A stretch of 6,106 nt of DNA from Firmicutes bacterium UBA6132 (lineage in GTDB: Bacteria; Bacillota_A; Clostridia; Tissierellales; Sedimentibacteraceae): NCBI GenBank assembly GCA_002435835.1, contig DIVM01000045.1, positions 1-6,106 on the forward strand. Direction: 5' to 3'. The position numbers and the translations under genes are program-made. This document shows, one piece after another, positions 1 to 5,610 of the stretch. How positions within the stretch are numbered: position 1 is the first letter of the stretch; every line of letters starts with the position of its first letter. Below the pieces are notes generated by a model. It was not told the DNA's origin and searched no databases. It was given only the letters and a program-made list of their open reading frames with translations.

Positions 1-241
1 AGAATGTCATGAAAAGCATCATAGCAACATGCAATGATCTATGTTTATGTGTTGCAGGATAACCCACAAAAGAAGTAGTAAAGTGATACATTGATATTAT
101 TACCGCAATCCAATATATTGCACTATCTAATTTTTTGCTATCAAACTTTCTTGTTTTCGATTCTTTGTCAAATTTTTCAAGGATTTCAGTCTGTTGCACC
201 TCAGTTGCTTTATCTTTTACATCTAATGAAATCTTGTCCAT
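1..241 (-). CDS. TRAP transporter fused permease, TAXI-associated (N-terminal 80 residues; 3' end outside window)
   Basis: This is the start of the membrane permease of a TAXI-type TRAP transporter, a secondary, ion-driven importer in which the DctQ-like and DctM-like subunits are fused. The frame is open from the ATG at 239-241 to the window edge. It encodes a charged, cytoplasmic leader of about 40 residues (MDKISLDVKDKATEVQQ...). A first hydrophobic helix follows at about 41-59 (AIYWIAVIISMYHFTTSF). Next comes a YPATHKHRSLHVAMMLF stretch, which resembles the conserved post-helix motif of fused TRAP permeases (hydrophobic-Y-H, then P-A...HR..H). AAGGAG at 253-258 can serve as ribosome binding site with a rather long 11-nt spacer. 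The gene overlaps the end of the DUF1850 gene by 19 nt, which suggests translational coupling. The call rests on the motif plus the upstream TAXI and DUF1850 genes; most of the protein is not visible here. Confidence 0.85.
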   Translation of the reverse strand, partial: MDKISLDVKDKATEVQQTEILEKFDKESKTRKFDSKKLDSAIYWIAVIISMYHFTTSFVGYPATHKHRSLHVAMMLFMTF

Positions 242-756
242 ATTGTAAATTTCTCCTTAACTATTAAATTTAATGGTTCATGGTGAGGCAAATCCTTACC
301 TTTAATTATTTTATTGCCATTTATACTTATAAATGATAATGCTGTATTTGAATTAATCCAGTTTATTTCATTAAAATTTTGATTTATTTCTCTCATAATT
401 ATAATTCCATTTTCAATTGTAACTTTGCCTTTATTTTCGGGTATTCCAGCACCGTATCCAGCAACGGTAATCTCATTGAGCATCAGACTGTTATTTACTT
501 GTATTATAAAATCTTCTGTCCACGGTATATGCTCGAATGAATGAATCCATGAATACTGAACAATATCTCCTTTTTCTACACGTATGTCCATATATATTTC
601 TTTAGTTTCTTGATTAGATATGATTAAATATTTTTTATATCCAAATTTGAAAAAAGTTATTATTATTAATGTTATAATAAATAAAGTTATACTGATTTTT
701 TTTAAATATGAAGAAGCAATAAATTGCTTCTTCATACTTTTTATAATAGAGATCAT
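223..756 (-). CDS. DUF1850 protein, membrane-anchored TAXI-TRAP accessory
   Basis: This is a 177-residue protein of the DUF1850 family, whose genes typically sit between a TAXI solute receptor and its fused permease, exactly as here. The molecular role is unknown. A short basic N-terminus is followed by one hydrophobic helix at about 21-38 (ISITLFIITLIIITFFKF). The rest is a probably extracytoplasmic domain. Family hallmarks are visible: an HSFEHIPWTEDF block at 72-83 (the HSxExxPxxE signature) and GYGAGIPE at 100-107. The ATG at 754-756 has no convincing Shine-Dalgarno site. It lies only 7 nt after the TAXI stop codon, so termination-reinitiation is likely. A second in-frame ATG (733-735, Met8) would also leave the helix intact. 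It sits inside a 14-bp perfect inverted repeat (707-736). The stop codon overlaps the permease start by 19 nt. Family assignment is fairly secure; the exact start is less so. Confidence 0.85.
   Translation of the reverse strand: MISIIKSMKKQFIASSYLKKISITLFIITLIIITFFKFGYKKYLIISNQETKEIYMDIRVEKGDIVQYSWIHSFEHIPWTEDFIIQVNNSLMLNEITVAGYGAGIPENKGKVTIENGIIIMREINQNFNEINWINSNTALSFISINGNKIIKGKDLPHHEPLNLIVKEKFTIWTRFH
253..258 (-). promoter_or_regulatory. Ribosome binding site of the TRAP permease, inside the DUF1850 gene
   Basis: AAGGAG on the minus strand lies 11 nt before the permease ATG at 239-241. It is embedded in the DUF1850 codons for K168-E169. It fixes the permease start and implies that ribosomes finishing DUF1850 pass directly over the permease initiation region. 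Confidence 0.6.
707..736 (-). repeat. 14-bp perfect inverted repeat at the 5' end of the DUF1850 gene
   Basis: Arms 707-720 and 723-736 are exact reverse complements (TATGAAGAAGCAAT), separated by 2 bases. In mRNA this would fold into a long stem about 20 nt downstream of the first ATG of DUF1850. The alternative ATG at 733-735 lies within the stem. It follows the solute-receptor stop codon by about 27 nt, a place where transporter operons often carry a stem-loop that stabilises the receptor mRNA or lowers downstream expression. On the minus strand it is followed by an A-rich, not U-rich, tract, so it is not a classical terminator for this operon. The repeat is directly visible; the function is inferred. 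Confidence 0.6.
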
Positions 757-763
757 TATATTA

Positions 764-1786
764 TTATTTTATTCCTTTTTCTTCATAGTATTTAACAGCG
801 CCTGGATGGAAAGGTATATTAACACCTATATGCGAATTTTCCAAAGAAATAAATTTTGCTGCTGTTGAATGTGATGCTTTAATATCTTCAATATTTTCAA
901 ATATACCTTTTGTTAAGTCATATACAACTTCGTCCGGTAATTCTTTACTTACTAACATTATATTTCTTACTGTAACTGTATTTACATCAGTATCAGTACC
1001 ATAAACATCAGCTGGTATTACATCTGCAACAAAGAAAGGATATTTATCAGTTAAGTTTTTAAGTCCTTCACCTTCAATTGGAACAACAACTATATCTTTT
1101 GTTGTACCTAATTCCATAATTGTTGCATTAGGTATACCACTTGTTACAAAAACTGCATCAACTAAACCATTTTTCATTTGATCGATTGCTTCACCATAAT
1201 TCAAGTAATCTACTTTGCTATCTTCATAAGTCATTTCATGAGCTTCGTACATCATTCTTGCATTTAATTCAACACCTGAATTTGGAGCACCAACTCCTAC
1301 TTTTTTTCCTTTTAAATCTTCAAATTTTGTTATACCAGTATCTTTTGTTGTTACCAATTGTACAAAATTAGGATATAATCCCAAAATTGCTCTTAAATCA
1401 CTTGCAGGCTCTTTTCCTTCAAAAGCACCAAAAGCTTCATATGCCTGTGCCACTGAATCAGACATTACTATTGCAAGTTCAGCATCACCACTGTTTATAA
1501 GGCCGATATTTTCTACAGACGCTCCTGTTGATTGAGTTGAAGATTTATATCCTAATTTATTTTGGAACACACTGGAGAATGCTCCTCCTATTGGGTAATA
1601 CAACCCACTTGTTGGGCCAGTAGCAACTGTTATGAAGTATTTACCCCTATCTAATTGTGCTGATTCCTGTGTTTGATTTTGTGTTGCATCTGTACTAGGC
1701 TTTTGAGCAGTACTACTACAACCTGTTACAGCAGTTACTGCTAAGATAGTTAATGATAATAATAAAGCAATTTTTCTTTTAATCAT
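764..1786 (-). CDS. TAXI-family TRAP transporter solute-binding lipoprotein
   Basis: This is the extracytoplasmic solute receptor of a TAXI-type TRAP transporter. It captures an organic anion or amino-acid-like ligand and hands it to the fused permease. The N-terminus is a lipoprotein signal: MIKRK, a hydrophobic core, then lipobox VTGC with lipidated Cys23. A Thr/Gln/Ser-rich linker follows (about 24-47). The TAXI fold starts at about 50. Motifs include TGPTSGLYYPIGGAF (56-70), STGASVENIGLINSG (86-100) with DAELAIVMSD directly after, GVGAPNSG (164-171), and the C-terminal FHPGAVKYYEEKGI (326-339). The length of 340 residues is normal for the family. I chose the ATG at 1784-1786 because GGAGGA lies 4 nt upstream. 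An in-frame ATG 12 bases earlier (1796-1798) overlaps that ribosome binding site and has none of its own. A sigma-54 promoter lies 38 bp upstream of the chosen start. DUF1850 and permease genes follow closely. The ligand cannot be told from sequence alone; characterised TAXI receptors have been linked to glutamate-like compounds. Confidence 0.93.
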   Translation of the reverse strand: MIKRKIALLLSLTILAVTAVTGCSSTAQKPSTDATQNQTQESAQLDRGKYFITVATGPTSGLYYPIGGAFSSVFQNKLGYKSSTQSTGASVENIGLINSGDAELAIVMSDSVAQAYEAFGAFEGKEPASDLRAILGLYPNFVQLVTTKDTGITKFEDLKGKKVGVGAPNSGVELNARMMYEAHEMTYEDSKVDYLNYGEAIDQMKNGLVDAVFVTSGIPNATIMELGTTKDIVVVPIEGEGLKNLTDKYPFFVADVIPADVYGTDTDVNTVTVRNIMLVSKELPDEVVYDLTKGIFENIEDIKASHSTAAKFISLENSHIGVNIPFHPGAVKYYEEKGIK

Positions 1787-1790
1787 AATT

Positions 1791-1796
1791 TCCTCC
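1791..1796 (-). promoter_or_regulatory. Ribosome binding site that decides the TAXI receptor start
   Basis: GGAGGA on the minus strand is followed by AATT and then the ATG at 1784-1786. The competing upstream ATG (1796-1798) ends in the first G of this site, and the AT-rich stretch before it holds no Shine-Dalgarno match. The shorter 340-residue reading, which starts a typical MIKRK lipoprotein signal, is therefore preferred over the 344-residue one. Confidence 0.8.
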
Positions 1797-1824
1797 ATGA
1801 TGTATTTTTATTTATATACTTTAT

Positions 1825-1840
1825 AGCAATTACTATGCCA
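1825..1840 (-). promoter_or_regulatory. Sigma-54 (RpoN) -24/-12 promoter of the TAXI-TRAP operon
   Basis: The minus strand reads TGGCATAGTAATTGCT, which matches the sigma-54 consensus TGGCAYRNNNNTTGCW at every defined position. The invariant GG (1838-1839) and GC (1826-1827) are separated by the canonical 10 bases. Transcription would start near 1814, giving a leader of about 28 nt that carries the GGAGGA site. No good sigma-A -35/-10 pair was seen in the same gap. The neighbouring regulator (1982-3358) is a sigma-54 activator, which strongly supports function. Confidence 0.88.
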
Positions 1841-1926
1841 TTCAGCATTATGTTTTTTTATATCTAAAAAAGATTAAAATATTAATGAAATTAAAAAATA
1901 TATTAATATACTAATAAACTTTTCAT
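1841..1926 (-). promoter_or_regulatory. AT-rich upstream region, candidate activator-binding segment
   Basis: This almost pure A/T stretch lies between the sigma-54 promoter and the terminator-like hairpin. It contains two copies of ATATTAAT (plus strand 1879-1886 and 1900-1907) exactly 21 bp apart, i.e. two helical turns. The second lies inside a 12-bp palindrome TATATTAATATA (1899-1910). Their centres fall roughly 70 and 90 bp upstream of the predicted transcription start, a usual position for NtrC-type activator sites. The low sequence complexity makes chance a real possibility. Confidence 0.3.
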
Positions 1927-1980
1927 CATAAATAATACGGCAAAAATTGCCACAAGGAAATTTTTGCCGTATTATTTATG
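1927..1980 (-). terminator. Long inverted repeat, probable terminator of the two-component operon
   Basis: Arms 1927-1948 and 1959-1980 are perfect 22-base reverse complements around a 10-base loop. The right arm ends one base from the response regulator stop codon (1982-1984). The stem has a CGGC/GCCG core flanked by A/T pairs. On the minus strand the core is followed by TATTATTTAT, an imperfect U-rich tail that doubles as the base of the stem. It would separate the regulator transcript from the sigma-54 transcript. A shorter alternative hairpin (GGCAA-TTT-TTGCC, 1939-1951) is nested in one arm. The symmetry also leaves open a protein-binding role. Confidence 0.7.
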
Positions 1981-1981
1981 A

Positions 1982-3358
1982 TTAATTTAATTCATATTCA
2001 TTGATTTTATTTCTAAGCCCTCTCTCACTTATGCCAAGCATGGATGCAGTAGCTTTTTTATGGCCATTATTTAATTTCAAAGCTGCACATATAAGTTTTT
2101 TCTCTGCTTCCTGCAAAGTTAGTCCGGCCAAGTCATCTATACCTGTCAAAGTACTAAGATTTAATATAAATTCATTATTATCATATTTCTTACCACTAAC
2201 TGAAACCGGTAAATTATCGACTTCTATTACATCATCCTTTGCAAGCAACACCGCATGTTCAACAATGTTTCTAAGCTCTCTAATATTACCAGTATAATCA
2301 TAATTAAGCATTAATTCCTCAGCTTCTTTTGACATTCCTGCTACATTTTCATTCAATTTGATATTATACATACTGATATAATATCTTATTAAGAGCGGTA
2401 AATCTTGCTTTCTTTGCCTTAAAGGAGGTAAATTTATTTCAAAAACATTTATTCTAAAATATAAGTCTTCTCTGAATTTTCCTTCTTGAACTAGTTTTTT
2501 TAGTTCTTTATTGGATGCTGCAATAATTCTTACGTTTAGGCTAACAGACTCATTTCCTCCTAATGGAGTAAATTCATTTTGCTGAAGAACGCGCAAAAGC
2601 TTTGCTTGAAGCTGCAATGACATATCGCTGATTTCATCAAAAAACAATGTTCCGTTATTAGCATATTCAAATTTACCAACCTTGTCAGTTATGGCACCAG
2701 TGAAAGTGCCCTTTTTGTGACCAAAAAGTTCTTCTTCCAATAAAGTTTCCGGAATAGCAGCACAATTTAAAGCAACAAATTTTCCATTTTTCCTTTTTCC
2801 AGAGTAATGCAATGCATTTGCTACCAGCTCTTTTCCGGTACCGCTTTCGCCTGTTATAACAACACTTGTATCTACATCTTTAAGTTTATCTATAAGACTG
2901 AATACCTTTTTCATAGCAGGACTTTTACCGATTATGCCATTGTAAACATGTTTATTATTAATGCTGTGATTTTGGTATTCTATTTTTTCATTCAGCGCTT
3001 GATATTCAATAGCCTGCTGTATAACTTTATCAAGCTCATCTAAATTAATAGGCTTAGTAAGATATGTATAGGCACCTTTTTTTATTGCTTCAACAGAAGA
3101 CAATATAGAACCAAAAGCGGTCATAATAATTACTTGTATATATTTATCTATATTTTTTATTTCTTGCAGGACATTTATGCCATCAACTTTACCAATTTTC
3201 AAATCAAGAAGCACTACATTATAGCTTTCTTTCAGTAGCATTTTAAGTCCTTCCTTAGGATCAGTGGTTGAATTGACTTCATATTTATCATCTAAAGCAA
3301 AAGTTAATGAAGAACATATAGGTGCTTCATCATCTATTATCAAAATTTTCTTATTCAT
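1982..3358 (-). CDS. NtrC-family sigma-54-dependent response regulator
   Basis: This 458-residue cytoplasmic activator has the standard three-domain layout. The receiver domain (about 1-118) has the acidic pair D9-D10, phospho-acceptor D52 (VVLLDLK), T80 and K102. The AAA+ domain (about 140-375) has Walker A GESGTGKE (170-177), a sigma-54 contact loop GTFTGA (217-222), Walker B TLFFDE (237-242), the arginine-finger segment FREDLYFR (295-302) and sensor II GNIRELRN (357-364). A Fis-type helix-turn-helix closes the protein (about 415-458, ending in ATASMLGISERGLRNKINEYE). The contact loop is normally GAFTGA; here the second residue is Thr. The ATG is 5 nt after a perfect AGGAGG (3364-3369). The gene lies 43 bp downstream of the kinase gene, so the two are probably co-transcribed. 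Its likely target is the sigma-54 promoter at 1825-1840 just downstream, where phosphorylation and ATP hydrolysis would open the promoter. Confidence 0.95.
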   Translation of the reverse strand: MNKKILIIDDEAPICSSLTFALDDKYEVNSTTDPKEGLKMLLKESYNVVLLDLKIGKVDGINVLQEIKNIDKYIQVIIMTAFGSILSSVEAIKKGAYTYLTKPINLDELDKVIQQAIEYQALNEKIEYQNHSINNKHVYNGIIGKSPAMKKVFSLIDKLKDVDTSVVITGESGTGKELVANALHYSGKRKNGKFVALNCAAIPETLLEEELFGHKKGTFTGAITDKVGKFEYANNGTLFFDEISDMSLQLQAKLLRVLQQNEFTPLGGNESVSLNVRIIAASNKELKKLVQEGKFREDLYFRINVFEINLPPLRQRKQDLPLLIRYYISMYNIKLNENVAGMSKEAEELMLNYDYTGNIRELRNIVEHAVLLAKDDVIEVDNLPVSVSGKKYDNNEFILNLSTLTGIDDLAGLTLQEAEKKLICAALKLNNGHKKATASMLGISERGLRNKINEYELN

Positions 3359-3363
3359 CTTAA

Positions 3364-3369
3364 CCTCCT
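3364..3369 (-). promoter_or_regulatory. Ribosome binding site of the response regulator
   Basis: AGGAGG on the minus strand lies 5 nt before the ATG at 3356-3358. This is an ideal Shine-Dalgarno site within the 43-bp kinase-regulator gap, stronger than the AAGGA before the kinase. It predicts more regulator than kinase, the usual ratio for such pairs. A 10-bp palindrome CTCATATGAG (3381-3390) also lies in the gap. Confidence 0.75.
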
Positions 3370-3401
3370 AAAAAGAGAAACTCATATGAGGGATATAACA
3401 T

Positions 3402-5408
3402 CTATTGTGTATTAATTTTTTGAAAACTAATTACAATTTTTGTTCCAAAACATTTCTCACTTTCAATTTCAATCTTCCCTTCATTCTCCTCAACAATTTG
3501 CTTGGACAACGACAAACCTATTCCTGTACCGTTTGATTTAGTGGTGTAAAACAAATCAAACACTTTCTTAAGCTCGTCCTTAGTCATGCCAATTCCATTA
3601 TCTTCAACAGTTATTTCTATACTATTACCTATCTCGTAAGTATTAATATTTATCCTATATAATTTATCTGTGTTATTTTGTTTAATTTCACAAATTGCAT
3701 CAATAGCATTTAACAACAAATTAATTATAACTTGCTTAATATGATTTTTATCAACTTTTATATACAAATTTTCATTTATATTTAAATTCAAATCGATATT
3801 ATTTCTGTCTATTACCGGCTTAAATAAAAGTACACAGGATTCGATTAAATCTGATACTACTACAAATTCTATGTTTTTAGGTTTGGGTTTTGTATAATCT
3901 ATAAGCTGCGTTATTAAAGTATCTACTCTTTCCACCTCATGTGGAACAATGGTTGATATTTGTTTTTGAAATTCCAAATTATCCTTCTTTTTTGGAAGAA
4001 GTTCTATATATGTTTTTATTGAAGTAAGTGGATTTCTGATTTCATGTGCTATTCCAGATATTATTTGTGTCAGAACTCTGTTTTTTTCCTTTTCTTCAGC
4101 CTGTTCCCTTATTAATTTTTCATCAGTTATATCTTCTATAGTAATAATTGCCCCTCTTGTTTTTTTTTCGTAATCAAAGAGAGGATATATAGCAAATCTA
4201 TATACACAACTTCTTTCTTTCGATTTATATTCCATTTCTACGCCCATGTACCTTTGGCCATATTTAAGTACTGACTCAATATAATTAGAAAGCATTAAAT
4301 TAACTGGAATAAGATCAAAAACACTCTCTCCTATAAGGGGATGGGTACAATTACAAATTTTTAATGCATTTTCATTCATGATAGTAATTACTCCATCATT
4401 GTCAAAAATTACAATACTTCTAGGGCTACTTTCTAAAATCAAATCTTTTAACTCATTACTATGTCTGATTTCCGTAATTTTATCTTCTAACTCGTTATTG
4501 ATATTAACAAGTTCTTTAGTTTTTTCATTTACTCTGCGCTTTAACTGTAAGCTAATAAATAACGTCCCGATAATCACCAAAAAAGCAGCTGTTAGAAATG
4601 CAGTTAAAAATCCTACAATTTTTTTTTGTTTTAGTAAATTTTTATCATCAATCCATTTATCATATATTTTCTCATATTCACCGTCAAGTTTTAAATATCT
4701 AAGCTCTGTATCTATAATTTTTAATAGGCCTGGGTATTCTTTACTTACGCCTATATAATAATCTACAGGAGTTTCATAAGTGTTGCTAAATTTATATTTG
4801 TCAGACAAATTGTGTTTTTCAAGCATATATTCGGCAACATGTCTTACACCTACCATCATATCTGCTCTTCCCATAAGAAGCAGCTGAATCACTGACTCTT
4901 GATTAAATGCAGTATTATAATTTGCCTTTTTAATATTTTTTACAAACTCATATTCTGCAGAATCACGCTCAACAGCAATTATAAGAGGTTCAACATTTAA
5001 AACATTCTTAATTTCATCAGCTCTTTCACTGAGCACAATAATAGATACTGAGGATTTTACTAAACTATCGCTAAAACCCATAATGTTTTCCAGATAATTT
5101 AAATATCTGATGCCCAAAACCATTTGTATCTCTCGATTTTGAAACTTTTGAATACATTCATTCATGGGCAAAGGAATTAATTCAATATTAAAGTGACCTT
5201 TTTCAGCTATTTTATTGATTAAATCAATATCAAGACCTTTGTATTCGCCATTTTCATAATACTGATAAGGAGGAAGATTTGGATCAAATCCAACACGTAT
5301 GACGTTATTTTGGTTTACATCATTTTCTACATCTAAACCAAAACAAAACGATAATGATAATAAAATAAATATAATTATTAAGATTGCAATACAAACAATT
5401 TTCTTCAA
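3402..5408 (-). CDS. Sensor histidine kinase with extracellular family-3 solute-binding domain and PAS domain
   Basis: This 668-residue membrane kinase is the partner of the adjacent NtrC-type regulator. In order it has a signal sequence or first membrane helix (about 1-24), a bacterial extracellular solute-binding family 3 domain (about 36-257; IRVGFDPNLPPYQYYENG then GLDIDLINKIA), a membrane helix (264-286), a short coiled linker, a PAS domain (about 322-432), HisKA with phospho-acceptor His455 (GIAHEIRNPLTS), and an HATPase domain. The HATPase has an N box (INLLLNAIDA, 562-571), a G1 box (EDNGIGM, 602-608) and a G2 box (GTGIGLSL, 627-634). The design is BvgS-like in its sensor but has no attached receiver. 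The start codon is TTG (5406-5408), supported by AAGGA 8 nt upstream, by the hydrophobic signal beginning MKKIVCIAIL, and by the absence of an upstream ATG. In the sensor, the positions that normally hold the carboxylate-binding Arg and the amino-binding Asp appear to be Leu106 and Val188. The ligand may therefore not be an ordinary amino acid. Confidence 0.93.
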   Translation of the reverse strand: MKKIVCIAILIIIFILLSLSFCFGLDVENDVNQNNVIRVGFDPNLPPYQYYENGEYKGLDIDLINKIAEKGHFNIELIPLPMNECIQKFQNREIQMVLGIRYLNYLENIMGFSDSLVKSSVSIIVLSERADEIKNVLNVEPLIIAVERDSAEYEFVKNIKKANYNTAFNQESVIQLLLMGRADMMVGVRHVAEYMLEKHNLSDKYKFSNTYETPVDYYIGVSKEYPGLLKIIDTELRYLKLDGEYEKIYDKWIDDKNLLKQKKIVGFLTAFLTAAFLVIIGTLFISLQLKRRVNEKTKELVNINNELEDKITEIRHSNELKDLILESSPRSIVIFDNDGVITIMNENALKICNCTHPLIGESVFDLIPVNLMLSNYIESVLKYGQRYMGVEMEYKSKERSCVYRFAIYPLFDYEKKTRGAIITIEDITDEKLIREQAEEKEKNRVLTQIISGIAHEIRNPLTSIKTYIELLPKKKDNLEFQKQISTIVPHEVERVDTLITQLIDYTKPKPKNIEFVVVSDLIESCVLLFKPVIDRNNIDLNLNINENLYIKVDKNHIKQVIINLLLNAIDAICEIKQNNTDKLYRININTYEIGNSIEITVEDNGIGMTKDELKKVFDLFYTTKSNGTGIGLSLSKQIVEENEGKIEIESEKCFGTKIVISFQKINTQ

Positions 5409-5416
5409 ATCGCCAG

Positions 5417-5421
5417 TCCTT
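5417..5421 (-). promoter_or_regulatory. Ribosome binding site that supports the kinase TTG start
   Basis: AAGGA on the minus strand lies 8 nt before TTG at 5406-5408. No in-frame ATG is available until far inside the sensor domain, and starting there would remove the signal sequence. TTG is therefore the only sensible start. Confidence 0.7.
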
Positions 5422-5448
5422 TATTTATTAATATTTGTACTTTTTATA

Positions 5449-5477
5449 ATTGTATTTGATTTTTTTCTAATTGTCAA
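5449..5477 (-). promoter_or_regulatory. Sigma-A promoter of the kinase-regulator operon
   Basis: The minus strand has a perfect -35 TTGACA (5472-5477), a 17-base spacer, and -10 TACAAT (5449-5454), one mismatch from TATAAT. Transcription would begin near 5442, leaving a leader of about 33 nt that contains the AAGGA site. The near-consensus match suggests steady basal expression of the sensing pair. This contrasts with the sigma-54 promoter of the transporter, which should be silent until activated. Confidence 0.8.
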
Positions 5478-5610
5478 ACATTTAAAAAACAAACACAATA
5501 TAGTAAAGCCATACATTTAAAATAATAAACGCACAGCTCCTAATTATTTATTTAATTCTTTCAGTTCAAAATAACTTAAGTACCTTTTTCTGATTCTGTT
5601 TTTAACTCAC

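Noticed and set aside
707..745. Plus-strand intrinsic terminator: the 707-736 hairpin is followed by CTTTTT on the plus strand.
   Set aside because: No plus-strand gene ends here, and all genes are on the minus strand. On the minus strand the hairpin is followed by an A-rich tract, so I describe it as an inverted repeat only.
620..868. Open plus-strand frame across the DUF1850/TAXI junction, and others like it at 1141-1371, 2001-2297, 2807-3043, 4378-4758 and 5299-5520.
   Set aside because: Each lies largely opposite well-supported minus-strand genes, and the translations look like low-complexity antisense with no family motifs.
764..1798. A 344-residue reading of the TAXI receptor starting at the ATG at 1796-1798.
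   Set aside because: That ATG overlaps the GGAGGA ribosome binding site and has no such site of its own. The ATG at 1784-1786 is correctly spaced and gives a typical lipoprotein signal.
3381..3390. Palindrome CTCATATGAG in the kinase-regulator gap as an operator or terminator.
   Set aside because: It is too short and unsupported. The 43-bp gap has no promoter elements, so I note it only in the ribosome binding site entry.
5521..5610. Possible terminator after the unrecognised gene.
   Set aside because: Only short A/T pairings and an 8-bp palindrome (ACTTAAGT, 5574-5581) are present, with no stable stem followed by a U-tract. Read-through into the kinase operon cannot be excluded.
5409..5610. 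Riboswitch or small RNA in the gap before the kinase.
   Set aside because: The leader after the predicted promoter is only about 33 nt, and no recognisable conserved RNA structure was seen.
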